64,000 nucleotides of DNA, taken from Acidobacteriota bacterium (GTDB lineage: Bacteria > Acidobacteriota > UBA6911). Position numbers and translations under genes: made by a program. The notes beneath the pieces are model-generated. The model was not told where the DNA came from. It saw only the letters and a program-made list of their open reading frames with translations, and made no database searches. Location of the stretch: positions 1 through 64,000 of the forward strand of contig JAISUT010000012.1 in NCBI GenBank assembly GCA_031271905.1, written 5' to 3'. This document shows, one piece after another, positions 36,129-43,920 of the stretch. Each line of letters opens with the position of its first letter. The stretch's first letter is position 1.

Positions 36129-36157
36129 TTGACAAATTATTTAGTCATCACTAAAGT
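36129..36157 (+). promoter_or_regulatory. sigma70 promoter of the small-protein/P-type ATPase operon
   Basis: TTGACA (36129-36134) and TAAAGT (36152-36157) with exactly 17 bp between. The palindrome at 36141-36156 fills the spacer and overlaps the -10, a classic repressor position. Confidence 0.75.
36141..36156. promoter_or_regulatory. Operator palindrome TTTAGT-CATC-ACTAAA, site 2
   Basis: Perfect 6-bp arms around 4 bases. It contains the TTAG-N6-CTAA core found at 30813 and 39580. Here the core dyad is the longest and lies between -35 and -10. Confidence 0.7.
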
Positions 36158-36214
36158 GTTGTGGTCTCACTACTGGTTGTTTCGAAAGCTCGTAATTGTA
36201 AAAGGAGGCTTGTG

Positions 36215-36529
36215 ATGGCTGAAGACAATCCTAAGATTTTTACGAAAACACCGTTCATTTTCGCCGCCGGCGCCGCCGCCGGCGTCATCTTCCACATGTT
36301 CGCCCGCAGCGACAAGATGCGTTCCCTCACGGTGAACGCCCTCGCCAAGGGGATGCAGATCAAGGACGACGCCCAGGCGTCGCTGGCGTCCATCCGGGAG
36401 GACGCCGAGGACATCTATGCCGAGGCCCGGCAACAGGCGCAGGCCGGGGCGAAACCCGCACCGCCCGCCACACGCAACCGCCGCACGGCGGTCTCCGGCA
36501 AAACCGCGACCGCCGGGGCGCGGGAATGA
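36215..36529 (+). CDS. Small single-span membrane protein paired with the P-type ATPase
   Basis: 104 residues, start at 36215 behind AAAGGAGG. One hydrophobic span (TPFIFAAGAAAGVIFHMF) is followed by an amphipathic helix (KDDAQASLASIREDAEDIY) and a basic Ala/Pro/Thr tail. The stop overlaps the ATPase start by 4 bp. The layout (short TM protein directly before a divergent P1B ATPase) recalls the mycobacterial PacL-CtpC pairs. The metal-binding Asp/His tail of PacL is not visible here, so the relation is by arrangement only. Confidence 0.65.
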   Translation: MAEDNPKIFTKTPFIFAAGAAAGVIFHMFARSDKMRSLTVNALAKGMQIKDDAQASLASIREDAEDIYAEARQQAQAGAKPAPPATRNRRTAVSGKTATAGARE

Positions 36530-38631
36530 CCCCGAAGATCGCCAGCGACATCCCGGGGCGGCTGCGCGTCCGTTTCGGGCGCGACGCCTTTTCGCCCGAC
36601 CAGTGCGGCGCCGTGGAGAACCTGGCCCTCGCCGTGGGCGGCGTCACTTTCGCCCACGCCTGCCACCGGACGGGAAGCCTGCTCGTGCATTACGAAGGGG
36701 GGGGGCGCGACGCGATCCTGGAGAAGGTCGCGCGCGCGGACCTCGCCGCGCTCGCCCCGATGGAGTCGCTGGCGTCGACTACGCCTTTCATCGACCCCGA
36801 GCTGGGCAGGAGGCTCGCGCTGATGATTGCGCGGCGCTTCGCCACCCGCTACCTCGTACCCCGCCCCGTCCGACTCGTCCTCGCATTCTTCCGCGCGCTC
36901 CGCTTCGTCAGGAAAGGGCTCTCCCGCCTGCTCGGCGGGCGCGTCGACGTGGACGTGCTCGATGCGTCGGCCGTCAGCACCGCCATGCTCCAGGGGAAGT
37001 ACGACACGGCGGAGTCGATCATGTTCCTCCTCTCCGTGTCCGAGGTCATGGAGCGGCACACGCTGGAGAGGACGCGCAAGGTGCTGTTCGAGAGCCTGCG
37101 GTTCCGCATCGAGCGCGCCTGGGCGTTGCGCGACGGCGTGGAGGTGTCCGTCCCGTTCAGCGAGATCGCGGTCGGCGACCTGGTCGTCGTCCGCACCGGC
37201 GGCTCGGTTCCCGTGGACGGCGAGGTCGTGGAGGGGGAGGCCGAGGTCAACGAGGCGGCGATGACCGGAGAGCCGATGGCGGTCTTCAAAAAAGCGGGGG
37301 ACAGCGTGTTCGCCGGGACGGTGTTGGAGGACGGGCGCCTGGTGGTCAAGGTCCGCGTGGCGGAGGAAGGGACGCGCATCCACCACATCATGTCGCTCAT
37401 CGAGGAGTCCGACTCGCTGAAAGCCTCCGTCCAAGGGCGCGCCGAAGCCCTCGCCGACCGCCTGGCGCCGTACAACTTCCTGCTCGCAGCGCTGGTCTAC
37501 GCCGCGACCGGCAACTTCTCCAAGGCGTCGTCCGTGCTGTTGGTCGATTATTCCTGCGCCATAAAGCTCTCCACGCCGATAGCGGTCATGTCGGCCATGC
37601 GCGAGGCGTCCGAACGCGGCATCGTCGTGCGCGGAGGGAAGTACCTCGAAAAGGTCGCGGAGGCGGACGTGTTCGTCTTCGACAAGACCGGCACCCTGAC
37701 GCTCGCCGAACCCCATGTGAAGAAGGTCGTCCCCTTGGACGGGCGGTCGCGCGAAGAGACGTTGCGTCTCGCGGCCTGCATAGAGGAGCACTTCCCGCAC
37801 AGCGTGGCGCGCGCCATCGTCCGCGCGGCGAAGGACGCGCGTCTGAAGCACGAGGAGGAGCACGCCGAAGTCCAATACGTCGCCGCCCACGGCATCGTCA
37901 CCTCCGTGAACGGCCACCGGGCGCTCATCGGCAGCCGCCACTTCCTGTTCGAGGACGAGGGCATCCCCCTCTCGGCGGCGCACCGGCGGCGGCTCGACGC
38001 CGAGGCCGATTCCGTGGTCTGCCTGGCGGTGGACGGGAAGTTCGCGGGGTACATCGTGATCGACGACCCGTCCCGCCCCGAGGCCGCCGCCGCCGTCGCC
38101 GACCTGCGCGCCTCCGGCGTCGGGCGGATCATCATGCTCACGGGCGACGGCGAGAGGGCCGCGCGCAAGACCTGCAAGGAGCTCGGCATCGACGTCTGGC
38201 GCTCGGGGCTCCTGCCCGAGGACAAGGCGGCGTTCATCCGCAAGCTGCGTGAAGAGGGGCACACGGTCGCGATGGTCGGCGACGGGATCAACGACTCGCC
38301 CGCGCTGACGACCGCAGACGTGTCCATCGCGATGCAGGACGCCTCGGATCTGGCGCGTGAGGCGGCGGACATCACCATCAGCGTCCCGGACCTCCGGCAG
38401 TTGGCGGTGTTGCGCAGGCTGGGGCAAAGCCTGCTGAAGCGCATCCTGGACAACTACAAGGTCATCGTCGGGTTCAACTCCGCACTGCTCGTCGGCGGCT
38501 TGGCGGGGGCGATCACGCCGGGCGTGTCCGCCCTGCTGCACAACCTTTCGACGATGGGCGTCAGCGCGATGAGCATGCGCCCCCGCCTCCCTCCCGGAAG
38601 CGGCGTCCGCACCGTCACCCCGCCGCGCTGA
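36526..38631 (+). CDS. Divergent heavy-metal P1B-type ATPase (CtpC-like)
   Basis: 701 residues. A degenerate N-terminal HMA-like domain (IPGRLRVRFGRD) lacks CxxC. The A-domain has MTGEP (about 246-250). The phosphorylation site is DKTGTLT (386-392). The hinge is GDGINDSPAL (about 585-594). The HP motif of P1B pumps is present (EEHFPHSVARAI). The membrane metal site, normally CPC or SPC, reads VDYSCAIKLSTP (about 340-351), so the first Cys and the Pro are replaced. Metal choice cannot follow the standard CPC rule; Mn, Fe or Zn export are possible. The gene ends convergent with and 17 bp inside the Crp/Fnr gene. Confidence 0.82.
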   Translation: MTPKIASDIPGRLRVRFGRDAFSPDQCGAVENLALAVGGVTFAHACHRTGSLLVHYEGGGRDAILEKVARADLAALAPMESLASTTPFIDPELGRRLALMIARRFATRYLVPRPVRLVLAFFRALRFVRKGLSRLLGGRVDVDVLDASAVSTAMLQGKYDTAESIMFLLSVSEVMERHTLERTRKVLFESLRFRIERAWALRDGVEVSVPFSEIAVGDLVVVRTGGSVPVDGEVVEGEAEVNEAAMTGEPMAVFKKAGDSVFAGTVLEDGRLVVKVRVAEEGTRIHHIMSLIEESDSLKASVQGRAEALADRLAPYNFLLAALVYAATGNFSKASSVLLVDYSCAIKLSTPIAVMSAMREASERGIVVRGGKYLEKVAEADVFVFDKTGTLTLAEPHVKKVVPLDGRSREETLRLAACIEEHFPHSVARAIVRAAKDARLKHEEEHAEVQYVAAHGIVTSVNGHRALIGSRHFLFEDEGIPLSAAHRRRLDAEADSVVCLAVDGKFAGYIVIDDPSRPEAAAAVADLRASGVGRIIMLTGDGERAARKTCKELGIDVWRSGLLPEDKAAFIRKLREEGHTVAMVGDGINDSPALTTADVSIAMQDASDLAREAADITISVPDLRQLAVLRRLGQSLLKRILDNYKVIVGFNSALLVGGLAGAITPGVSALLHNLSTMGVSAMSMRPRLPPGSGVRTVTPPR

Positions 38632-39349
38632 TGCGCTTCAACGCGTCGAGGTCGCGGATCTCCACGATGCCGTTTCGCAGGCGGATGACGTCCTTCTTCT
38701 GCAGGGCGGCGAGCGCCCGTGAGAAAGTCTCCCGGGCGAGGCAGATGTCCGTGGCCGCCAACCCGAGCGGACGAAGGTCGGCGGACAGCCCCGGACGGTC
38801 GTCGCGCCCGGGGCAACCGTCGCAGTTGGCGCATCGGTGCAGCAGGTATTCCGCCACCCTCGGGAGCGCTTGGGGCTTCCGGCAGATGCAGGTGAGGCGG
38901 CAGAAGTCCTCGAAATTCCCCGAGAGGGCGGACGCCACATGGAACGCCAAGGCGGAGTCCTGCTTGACCATCCGCTTGAAGGTTTCCACATCCCACGAAA
39001 AGCAGGTCGATGGACTCAACGCCTCGCAGTGGTAGGAATGCCGCCGCGCCTGCGTGAATGCGACGTGCAGGGAGATGTGGCTTCCGGGGACTTGGATGCA
39101 GCGCAGGCAGCTTTCCCCGGACTCGCTCGCGTAGTATTCCTTCAGCTTGCCCGCGAGGAGGCAGTGGATGGAGCGGACGGGATCCCCCTCCATGAAAAGG
39201 AACTCCCCCTTGTGCAGCTTCCGCGCTACACCCATTTGCAGAAGCCGCTCCTGAAGTTCGGGCGAAAGGTCTTTGACGAGGGGCGAGCGCGTCAGGATGT
39301 CGCGTTCGTCGGACGACAGCCCCGGTACGCGCAACGACCGCGTTGTCAT
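38615..39349 (-). CDS. Crp/Fnr-family transcription regulator with Cys insert
   Basis: 244 residues. The N-terminal cyclic-nucleotide-binding fold has LHKGEFLFMEGDPVRSIHCL, a dimerisation helix and a C-terminal winged helix. The recognition helix LARETFSRALAALQ carries the Arg-Glu-xx-x-Arg set of CRP (RETVGR). Between dimer helix and HTH is an insert, HRCANCDGCPGRDD. With CRLTCICR just before it, this gives five Cys and a possible metal, Fe-S or redox site. The usual cAMP-contact motif is not evident. Its own far-upstream promoter (39607-39635) carries the shared palindrome. HcpR-like sensing of redox or NO is possible. Confidence 0.82.
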   Translation of the reverse strand: MTTRSLRVPGLSSDERDILTRSPLVKDLSPELQERLLQMGVARKLHKGEFLFMEGDPVRSIHCLLAGKLKEYYASESGESCLRCIQVPGSHISLHVAFTQARRHSYHCEALSPSTCFSWDVETFKRMVKQDSALAFHVASALSGNFEDFCRLTCICRKPQALPRVAEYLLHRCANCDGCPGRDDRPGLSADLRPLGLAATDICLARETFSRALAALQKKDVIRLRNGIVEIRDLDALKRISAAG

Positions 39350-39578
39350 AGCCACCCCACCCCTCCCCCGAAACAAAAAAAGACGCGACCCTCGGCGCCG
39401 TGACACTGCATGCGCCGCAAATCGCGTCTTCACCTTCTCTCGCGCCCGCCAGTCCGCCGCGCGCGACTGTCGCCACCCTCGCGCGGCCTCACCCCGGGAA
39501 GGCCGAAAGCCGTAAGACCAGCCTAACCCGTCCCGATGCCGCCAGCGGGACGCAAGGCTATATGGAAGTGCATATAAT

Positions 39579-39594
39579 TTTAGCCGGAACTAAA
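39579..39594. promoter_or_regulatory. Operator palindrome TTAG-N6-CTAA, site 3
   Basis: TTTAGCCGGAACTAAA, extending to TTTTAG/CTAAAA (39578-39595). It lies just downstream of the -10 of the regulator promoter, near the expected transcription start. Confidence 0.68.
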
Positions 39595-39606
39595 ATTAAA
39601 GCTACT

Positions 39607-39635
39607 TTTATAGAGGGAAACGCCGCCGCTGTCAA
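39607..39635 (-). promoter_or_regulatory. sigma70 promoter of the Crp/Fnr-family gene
   Basis: Minus strand TTGACA (39630-39635) and TATAAA (39607-39612) with 17-bp spacing. It would give a leader of about 250 bases before the ATG at 39349. No gene is seen in that leader. Confidence 0.65.
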
Positions 39636-39711
39636 GTGGAATAGTGGAACACTTCGGGGGATATTGCGTCCTGCGCGTCGGAGGGACGGGATGACCGCCT
39701 GCAACACCCCT

Positions 39712-39763
39712 AAAAAACAGCTCGCCGCGAGTTTGGCCTGTCGCGGCGCATTCGGGCGAGCTG
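39712..39763 (-). terminator. Intrinsic terminator after gpx
   Basis: On the minus strand CAGCTCGCC pairs with GGCGAGCTG, with an inner CGCCGCGA/TCGCGGCG alternative, followed directly by TTTTTT. It lies about 40 bases past the glutathione peroxidase stop. Confidence 0.75.
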
Positions 39764-39800
39764 CTGTCCCTGCGTTCCGAGTGCGGCACGGCTCTGCGCC

Positions 39801-40346
39801 CTACCGCTGCTCTATCCACGAGACGATTTCGGGCGCGTCGGGCGGGGTCTTGGGCTCGAAGGTCCCGGCCCAGCCGCCGTTCTCGTCGATGAGGAACTTC
39901 TGGAAGTTCCAAGTCACGTCCGCGTCTTGGCGTCCGTTTTCGTCCTTGCGGGTGAGCCAGCGGTAGACCGGGGCGATGTCCTCCCCCTTGACCGATATCT
40001 TCGACATCATGGGGAAGGTGACGCCGTAGTTCACCGAGCAGAACTGGGCGATCTCCCCGTCCGTCCCCGGCTCCTGTCCGGCGAAGTCGTTGGCGGGGAA
40101 TCCGAGGATCACGAAATCCCCTTTGCCATATTTGTCGTACAGCGCTTGCAGTTGCTTGTACTGCGGCGTGAGCCCGCATTTCGAGGCCACGTTGACCACC
40201 AGGATCTTCTTCCCCTTGTATTGCGACAGCGGCACCGTCTTGCCGTCGATGGACTTGACGGCGAAATCGTGGAAATTCTTGCTTTGCGCCGCGAGCGTCA
40301 GCGGCGTCAAGACCGCCAGCGCGACCAAAAGAATCGTTCTCGTCAT
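39801..40346 (-). CDS. Secreted glutathione peroxidase-family thiol peroxidase
   Basis: 181 residues with a signal peptide (TRTILLVALAVLTPLTLAAQ). The peroxidatic Cys is in NVASKCGLTPQY (Cys57). The other tetrad parts are visible: Gln in GFPANDFAGQEPG and the Trp-Asn pair in VTWNFQKFL. A Cys in EIAQFCSVNYG may be the resolving residue, which would make it thioredoxin-dependent. It reduces hydrogen or lipid peroxides in the periplasm. GAGGAG precedes the ATG. It is a single-gene transcript with its own promoter and terminator. Confidence 0.9.
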   Translation of the reverse strand: MTRTILLVALAVLTPLTLAAQSKNFHDFAVKSIDGKTVPLSQYKGKKILVVNVASKCGLTPQYKQLQALYDKYGKGDFVILGFPANDFAGQEPGTDGEIAQFCSVNYGVTFPMMSKISVKGEDIAPVYRWLTRKDENGRQDADVTWNFQKFLIDENGGWAGTFEPKTPPDAPEIVSWIEQR

Positions 40347-40456
40347 GGGATGCTCCTCTATGCCTTGTGCGGATGGGGACTGCATGCGGTGTCTTGCCTT
40401 CTCCAGCCGGATGACCACGTACATCGCGTGGGCGCGACCGCCCTTGTGTCCCGTGC

Positions 40457-40487
40457 AGTATACCAGCCCGCCCGGCGTTCGGCGCAA
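40457..40487 (-). promoter_or_regulatory. Probable gpx promoter with extended -10
   Basis: Minus strand TTGCGC (40482-40487), 19-bp spacer and TGGTATACT (extended -10; hexamer at 40457-40462). Just upstream is a perfect 12-bp tandem direct repeat (40489-40512, GTGTTTTGCGGG on the plus strand). Confidence 0.5.
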
Positions 40488-40545
40488 GGTGTTTTGCGGG
40501 GTGTTTTGCGGGGCGCGGGCGGGGTGCGGCATCCCGCATCCTGAA

Positions 40546-40669
40546 GGGAACCTCTGAAAAGCTCGCAGGCAATGCGTCGCCGCAGGTCGAAAAGCGGAGC
40601 TTGCCGAGGCGAATGGGCATTTTCGATCAATGCGCCGGCCGCCGTCGCCCGGGGTTTTTAGAGGTTCCC
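40546..40669. mobile_element. MITE-like inverted-repeat element, copy 1 (124 bp)
   Basis: Ends GGGAACCTCTGAAAA and TTTTTAGAGGTTCCC are inverted repeats (14/15). A nested pair GGTCGAAAA/TTTTCGATC lies inside. Reverse-complemented, it aligns with 43800-43920. The right end meets the dedA stop codon (TAG then GGAACC), so the insertion point is at the very end of that gene. No coding capacity. Confidence 0.85.
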
Positions 40670-41286
40670 TAAAGGCGCCGCCGCTTCCTGCCCACATGCT
40701 TCCAGGCGAAGAACGCCACGGCGGCGGCCAGGGCGAGGACGACCGCGATGTCGATCGTGTGGCTGTAACGCATCACCCGTTCCCAGTTTTGCTTGAGATA
40801 GAAGCCGACGACCGCCAGGCTGGCGTTCCACAGCGCCGCGCCCGCCGCGGTGTATGCCGAGAAGGGGAGTAGCGGCATCCGCCCCGTCCCCGCCGGGATG
40901 GAGATCAGATGGCGCACCACGGGGACGAACCGGCTGATGAAGATGGTCGCCGTGCCGTATTTGCCGAAGAAGCGCTCGGTCATCTCCAGGTCTTCACGGT
41001 CGAGCAGCAGGTATTTGCCGAAGCGGTCGATGAAAGGGCGCCCGCCCCACGCCCCCATGAAGTAGGAGATCAGCGAGCCGGCGATGCTGCCGAGGGTGCT
41101 GGAGACGACGACGCCGGCCCAGGTCAGCCTCCCTTCGGCGACCAGGAAGCCCGCAAAGGGCATCACCGCCTCGCTGGGGACGGGGAAGACCATGCTCTCG
41201 AGGGTCATGAGCAGGAGTACGCCGGGATATCCGATCTTGTCGATGAAGGCCGTCGCGACGCCGGCGATCCACGCGGTGAGTCCCAC
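40669..41286 (-). CDS. DedA-family membrane protein
   Basis: 205 residues, five to six predicted helices. The DedA signature appears as ESMVFPVPSEAVMPFAGFL, then GSIAGSLISYFMGAWGGRPF and the Arg-rich FISRFVPVVRHLISIPAG, with the conserved Glu, Arg and Pro. DedA proteins act in polyprenyl-phosphate or phospholipid recycling across the inner membrane. GGAGG lies upstream of the ATG. The final codons (GRKRRRL) meet the element copy 1; the TAG shares its last bases with the element border. Confidence 0.9.
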   Translation of the reverse strand: MGLTAWIAGVATAFIDKIGYPGVLLLMTLESMVFPVPSEAVMPFAGFLVAEGRLTWAGVVVSSTLGSIAGSLISYFMGAWGGRPFIDRFGKYLLLDREDLEMTERFFGKYGTATIFISRFVPVVRHLISIPAGTGRMPLLPFSAYTAAGAALWNASLAVVGFYLKQNWERVMRYSHTIDIAVVLALAAAVAFFAWKHVGRKRRRL

Positions 41287-41403
41287 GGTTGCCTCCTTTC
41301 GGTAGGGGCGGCGGAGACCGTCGGCCGCCGCCGCGAAAAATAAGCAATCCTACCGTCCCGCAGAGGCGAATTCAAGACGGGGGCGTTTCGCTTCGGACTC
41401 GCG

Positions 41404-42717
41404 CTAGGGGTTGACGGCGGACAGCACCGAGCCGGTGACGCGCAACAGCTCCAGCTTGCGCTGGAAAAGGACGTGCTCGGCTTCGAGCTTGGCAAGCCTT
41501 TTCTGATGCGCGTCGAGGCGGACCGCAGCCACCCCCTGCTCGTCGGCGCGCCCGCCCTCGAGCAGGACGCCGTTGACCTCGACCATCGCCTCGGCGGCGT
41601 CGAGGTCGCTCGCCGCCGCATCCACCGCCCCCCGCGCGACGCGCACCGCGCTCAGCCCCTTCAGGATGTTCACCTTCAGATCCGACCGCAACCGTTGCAG
41701 CTTGAGCTGCTCCACCGAGACCTCCTGCTTGCCCTGCGCCACCCGGGCGCCGGACTGGAAGCCGTCAAACAGCGGCAATTGCGCCGAGACGCCCACCAGG
41801 TAGTTGTTGCGCACGAAGCGGTTGTAATAGTCCTCGTAGTTGTTGGATCGGCTGAACATGGCGTATTCCCCGATCGCGACGATGCGTGGCAGCCGCGCCG
41901 CCTTCTCCGCCGACACGTGGAACTCCTTGGCGCGGATCTTCGCCTCCGCCTGCCGGATCTCGGGGCTGGCGGCGGCGGCCTGCTCGAACAAGGCGTCCGC
42001 CGCCATGTCGTAGGCGGGGCTCTCCAGCGTCGGCGTCACGGTCTGGATCGCGAACTCGCCGCCGATGCCGGTGAGTTCGCGCAACTCCGCCTCCTTCACG
42101 GCGGCGTCCTCCCCGGCGGACAGGAGTTGCTGCCTCGCGGCGGCGACCGCCGCTTTCGCCAGCGCCGCGTCCACCGGCCTCACCCTCCCCGCCGCGAGGG
42201 AGGCTTCCGTCAGCTCCTGCCGCCGCCGCGCGTCGGCGAGGCGCGCCTCCGCCAGCTCGGTGGTTTTCCGCGCCTGGTCCAGTTGCGCATAGACGAGGGC
42301 TGTGCGCGCCGCCAATTCGTTGCCCGCGAGATCCGCCCCGAGGCGGGCCGCCTTGGCGGACTCCCCCGCCTCCCGCGCCAGGTTCTTGTTCCTCGGGCTG
42401 AAGAGCGGCTGGCTCGCCTCCAGGCGGAAGATCGACGGCGCGGCGCCTTCGATGCTCAACGGGAAGCCGTTGTTGTACGCCGCGCCGGAGCCGATGACGG
42501 CCTGCGGCAGGTTCGAGGCGCGGACCTCCCGCAACGCCGCTTCGGCCTGCAATGTCTCCGCGTCCGCGATGCGCGTGTCGGGGGAGTGCGCGAGCGCCAG
42601 CCGCACCGCCTCCCCCAGCGTCATCGCCCGTTCCTGGGCGCCCGCCTGCCGCACGGCGGGGAGAAGGGTTGCGGATAGTGCGGACAGGATGAGAAGCGCG
42701 CCGAATCGTCTGTTCAT
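41404..42717 (-). CDS. TolC-family outer membrane efflux protein
   Basis: 437 residues. The signal peptide (RRFGALLILSALSATLLPAV) starts at the ATG at 42717, with AGGA upstream. Two OEP repeats follow: AMTLGEAVRLALAHSPDTRI at the start of the first, then long alternating Ala/Glu-rich helices. GVSAQLPLFDGFQSGARVAQ is the beta-barrel return of the second. It forms a trimeric channel-tunnel working with an RND or ABC pump. No pump gene is adjacent; the neighbour is a TPR protein 29 bp upstream on the same strand. Confidence 0.85.
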   Translation of the reverse strand: MNRRFGALLILSALSATLLPAVRQAGAQERAMTLGEAVRLALAHSPDTRIADAETLQAEAALREVRASNLPQAVIGSGAAYNNGFPLSIEGAAPSIFRLEASQPLFSPRNKNLAREAGESAKAARLGADLAGNELAARTALVYAQLDQARKTTELAEARLADARRRQELTEASLAAGRVRPVDAALAKAAVAAARQQLLSAGEDAAVKEAELRELTGIGGEFAIQTVTPTLESPAYDMAADALFEQAAAASPEIRQAEAKIRAKEFHVSAEKAARLPRIVAIGEYAMFSRSNNYEDYYNRFVRNNYLVGVSAQLPLFDGFQSGARVAQGKQEVSVEQLKLQRLRSDLKVNILKGLSAVRVARGAVDAAASDLDAAEAMVEVNGVLLEGGRADEQGVAAVRLDAHQKRLAKLEAEHVLFQRKLELLRVTGSVLSAVNP

Positions 42718-42746
42718 AATGGTGACCGTCCTACGAAGAGTTCCGC

Positions 42747-43721
42747 CTACTTGATTTTGTCGAGGGCTTCCCGGGCCCGGGAGTATTCGGGGTTGTACGC
42801 CAGCGCCGCCTGGAACGCCGCCTTCGCCGCGACTTTGTCGCCCCGCGCCAGATGGTTCTCTCCGAGCCGGCAGTAGACCTCCTCGAAGGAGGGGTCGTAC
42901 CAGCCCAGGGGGCCGTCCGCGAGCTTTTTCAGGTCGCCCGCCGCCGCGTCCAGGTCGCGCCGCAACTCCGTCGCGGCCGCCGCCGCGAGGAAGCGGGCGT
43001 ACTTCGACTGCGGGTCGAGCGCCAGCGCCTTCCTGCTCCATGCCAGCGCGCCTTCGTAATCCCGCCGCCCGGAGAGGAAGTCCGCCAGCTCCGTCGCGGC
43101 GTCGGCGCTCTGGGGGAACTCCGCCGCCGCCTTGGACAGCTCGGACTTCGCCTTGTCCCACTGCTTGCCGCTCTTGTAGATCGCGGCGCGCGCGGAATAC
43201 CCCCGCTGCGGCGAGATGGAGGCGATGGCGCGCGCCTCCGCCTCCGCCTTGTCCTTGCCGCCGCCCAGCATCCCCGGCGCCTGGAGGTAGTATTCGAGCA
43301 GGTCGAAGCGGATGTCCAAGTCGCGGGGAGCAAGCGAGCTGGCCGCCTGGAACTCCTTGACCACCCTCTTCGCCATCGAATAGGCGGTGGTGACGAAGGA
43401 GTGCGACGCCCGTTCCCCGCAGGCGCGCCCCAGCCAGAGATGGTATTGCGCGTTGGACGGCTCCAGCTCGACCGCCTTCTCGATCTCGGCGACGGCCCCC
43501 TTCCAGTCGCGGGACTTGAGGAGCGCCTTCCCCAGCCAGAGCCGCACCTCGGCGTCGCGGGGGGAGTCCTTCGCCTCCTGCCGCAAGGCGTCCGCCGCCT
43601 GCCGGAACGCGCCCGACTCGTATAGGCGCACCCCCGCCGCCAGCCGCACGTCCTTCTCCGCCGCCGGCGCACCGGTGCAGAACGCAACCACCAACAACAA
43701 AGCCAGAACCGGTCTTTTCAT
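42747..43721 (-). CDS. Periplasmic TPR protein
   Basis: 324 residues. The signal peptide (KRPVLALLLVVAFCTGAPAA) starts at 43721. Several TPRs follow: VRLYESGAFRQAADALRQEA, VRLWLGKALLKSRDWKGAV and HLARGDKVAAKAAFQAALAY. The Ala-rich helices are typical of repeat scaffolds. It is first gene of a pair with the TolC-like gene, so it may help assemble or partner that export system. Longer in-frame starts (43748, 43760) are possible. MITE-like copy 2 sits 79 bp upstream and may supply or cut its promoter. Confidence 0.75.
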   Translation of the reverse strand: MKRPVLALLLVVAFCTGAPAAEKDVRLAAGVRLYESGAFRQAADALRQEAKDSPRDAEVRLWLGKALLKSRDWKGAVAEIEKAVELEPSNAQYHLWLGRACGERASHSFVTTAYSMAKRVVKEFQAASSLAPRDLDIRFDLLEYYLQAPGMLGGGKDKAEAEARAIASISPQRGYSARAAIYKSGKQWDKAKSELSKAAAEFPQSADAATELADFLSGRRDYEGALAWSRKALALDPQSKYARFLAAAAATELRRDLDAAAGDLKKLADGPLGWYDPSFEEVYCRLGENHLARGDKVAAKAAFQAALAYNPEYSRAREALDKIK

Positions 43722-43799
43722 CTCCCCCGCACCCCACGACACGCCCATGACGGGAATCAATATAGCCGAAGCCCGGAAAGCCGTTCAAATTTATATTGT

Positions 43800-43920
43800 G
43801 GGAACCTCTGAAAACCCCGGACGCTGCGTTGCGCCTTGATCGAAAATGCCCAGTCGCCTTGGCGGACTCCGCTTTTCGATCTGCGGCGACGCCTGGTCTG
43901 CGGGCTTTTCAGAGGTTCCC
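43800..43920. mobile_element. MITE-like inverted-repeat element, copy 2 (121 bp)
   Basis: Perfect 15-bp terminal inverted repeats GGGAACCTCTGAAAA/TTTTCAGAGGTTCCC. A perfect 9-bp nested pair GATCGAAAA/TTTTCGATC lies inside. It is opposite in orientation to copy 1. No open frame of note. Confidence 0.88.

Noticed and set aside
36415-38541. A 708-codon minus-strand open frame over the P-type ATPase
   Set aside because: Opposite-strand shadow; the plus frame contains every P-type ATPase motif.
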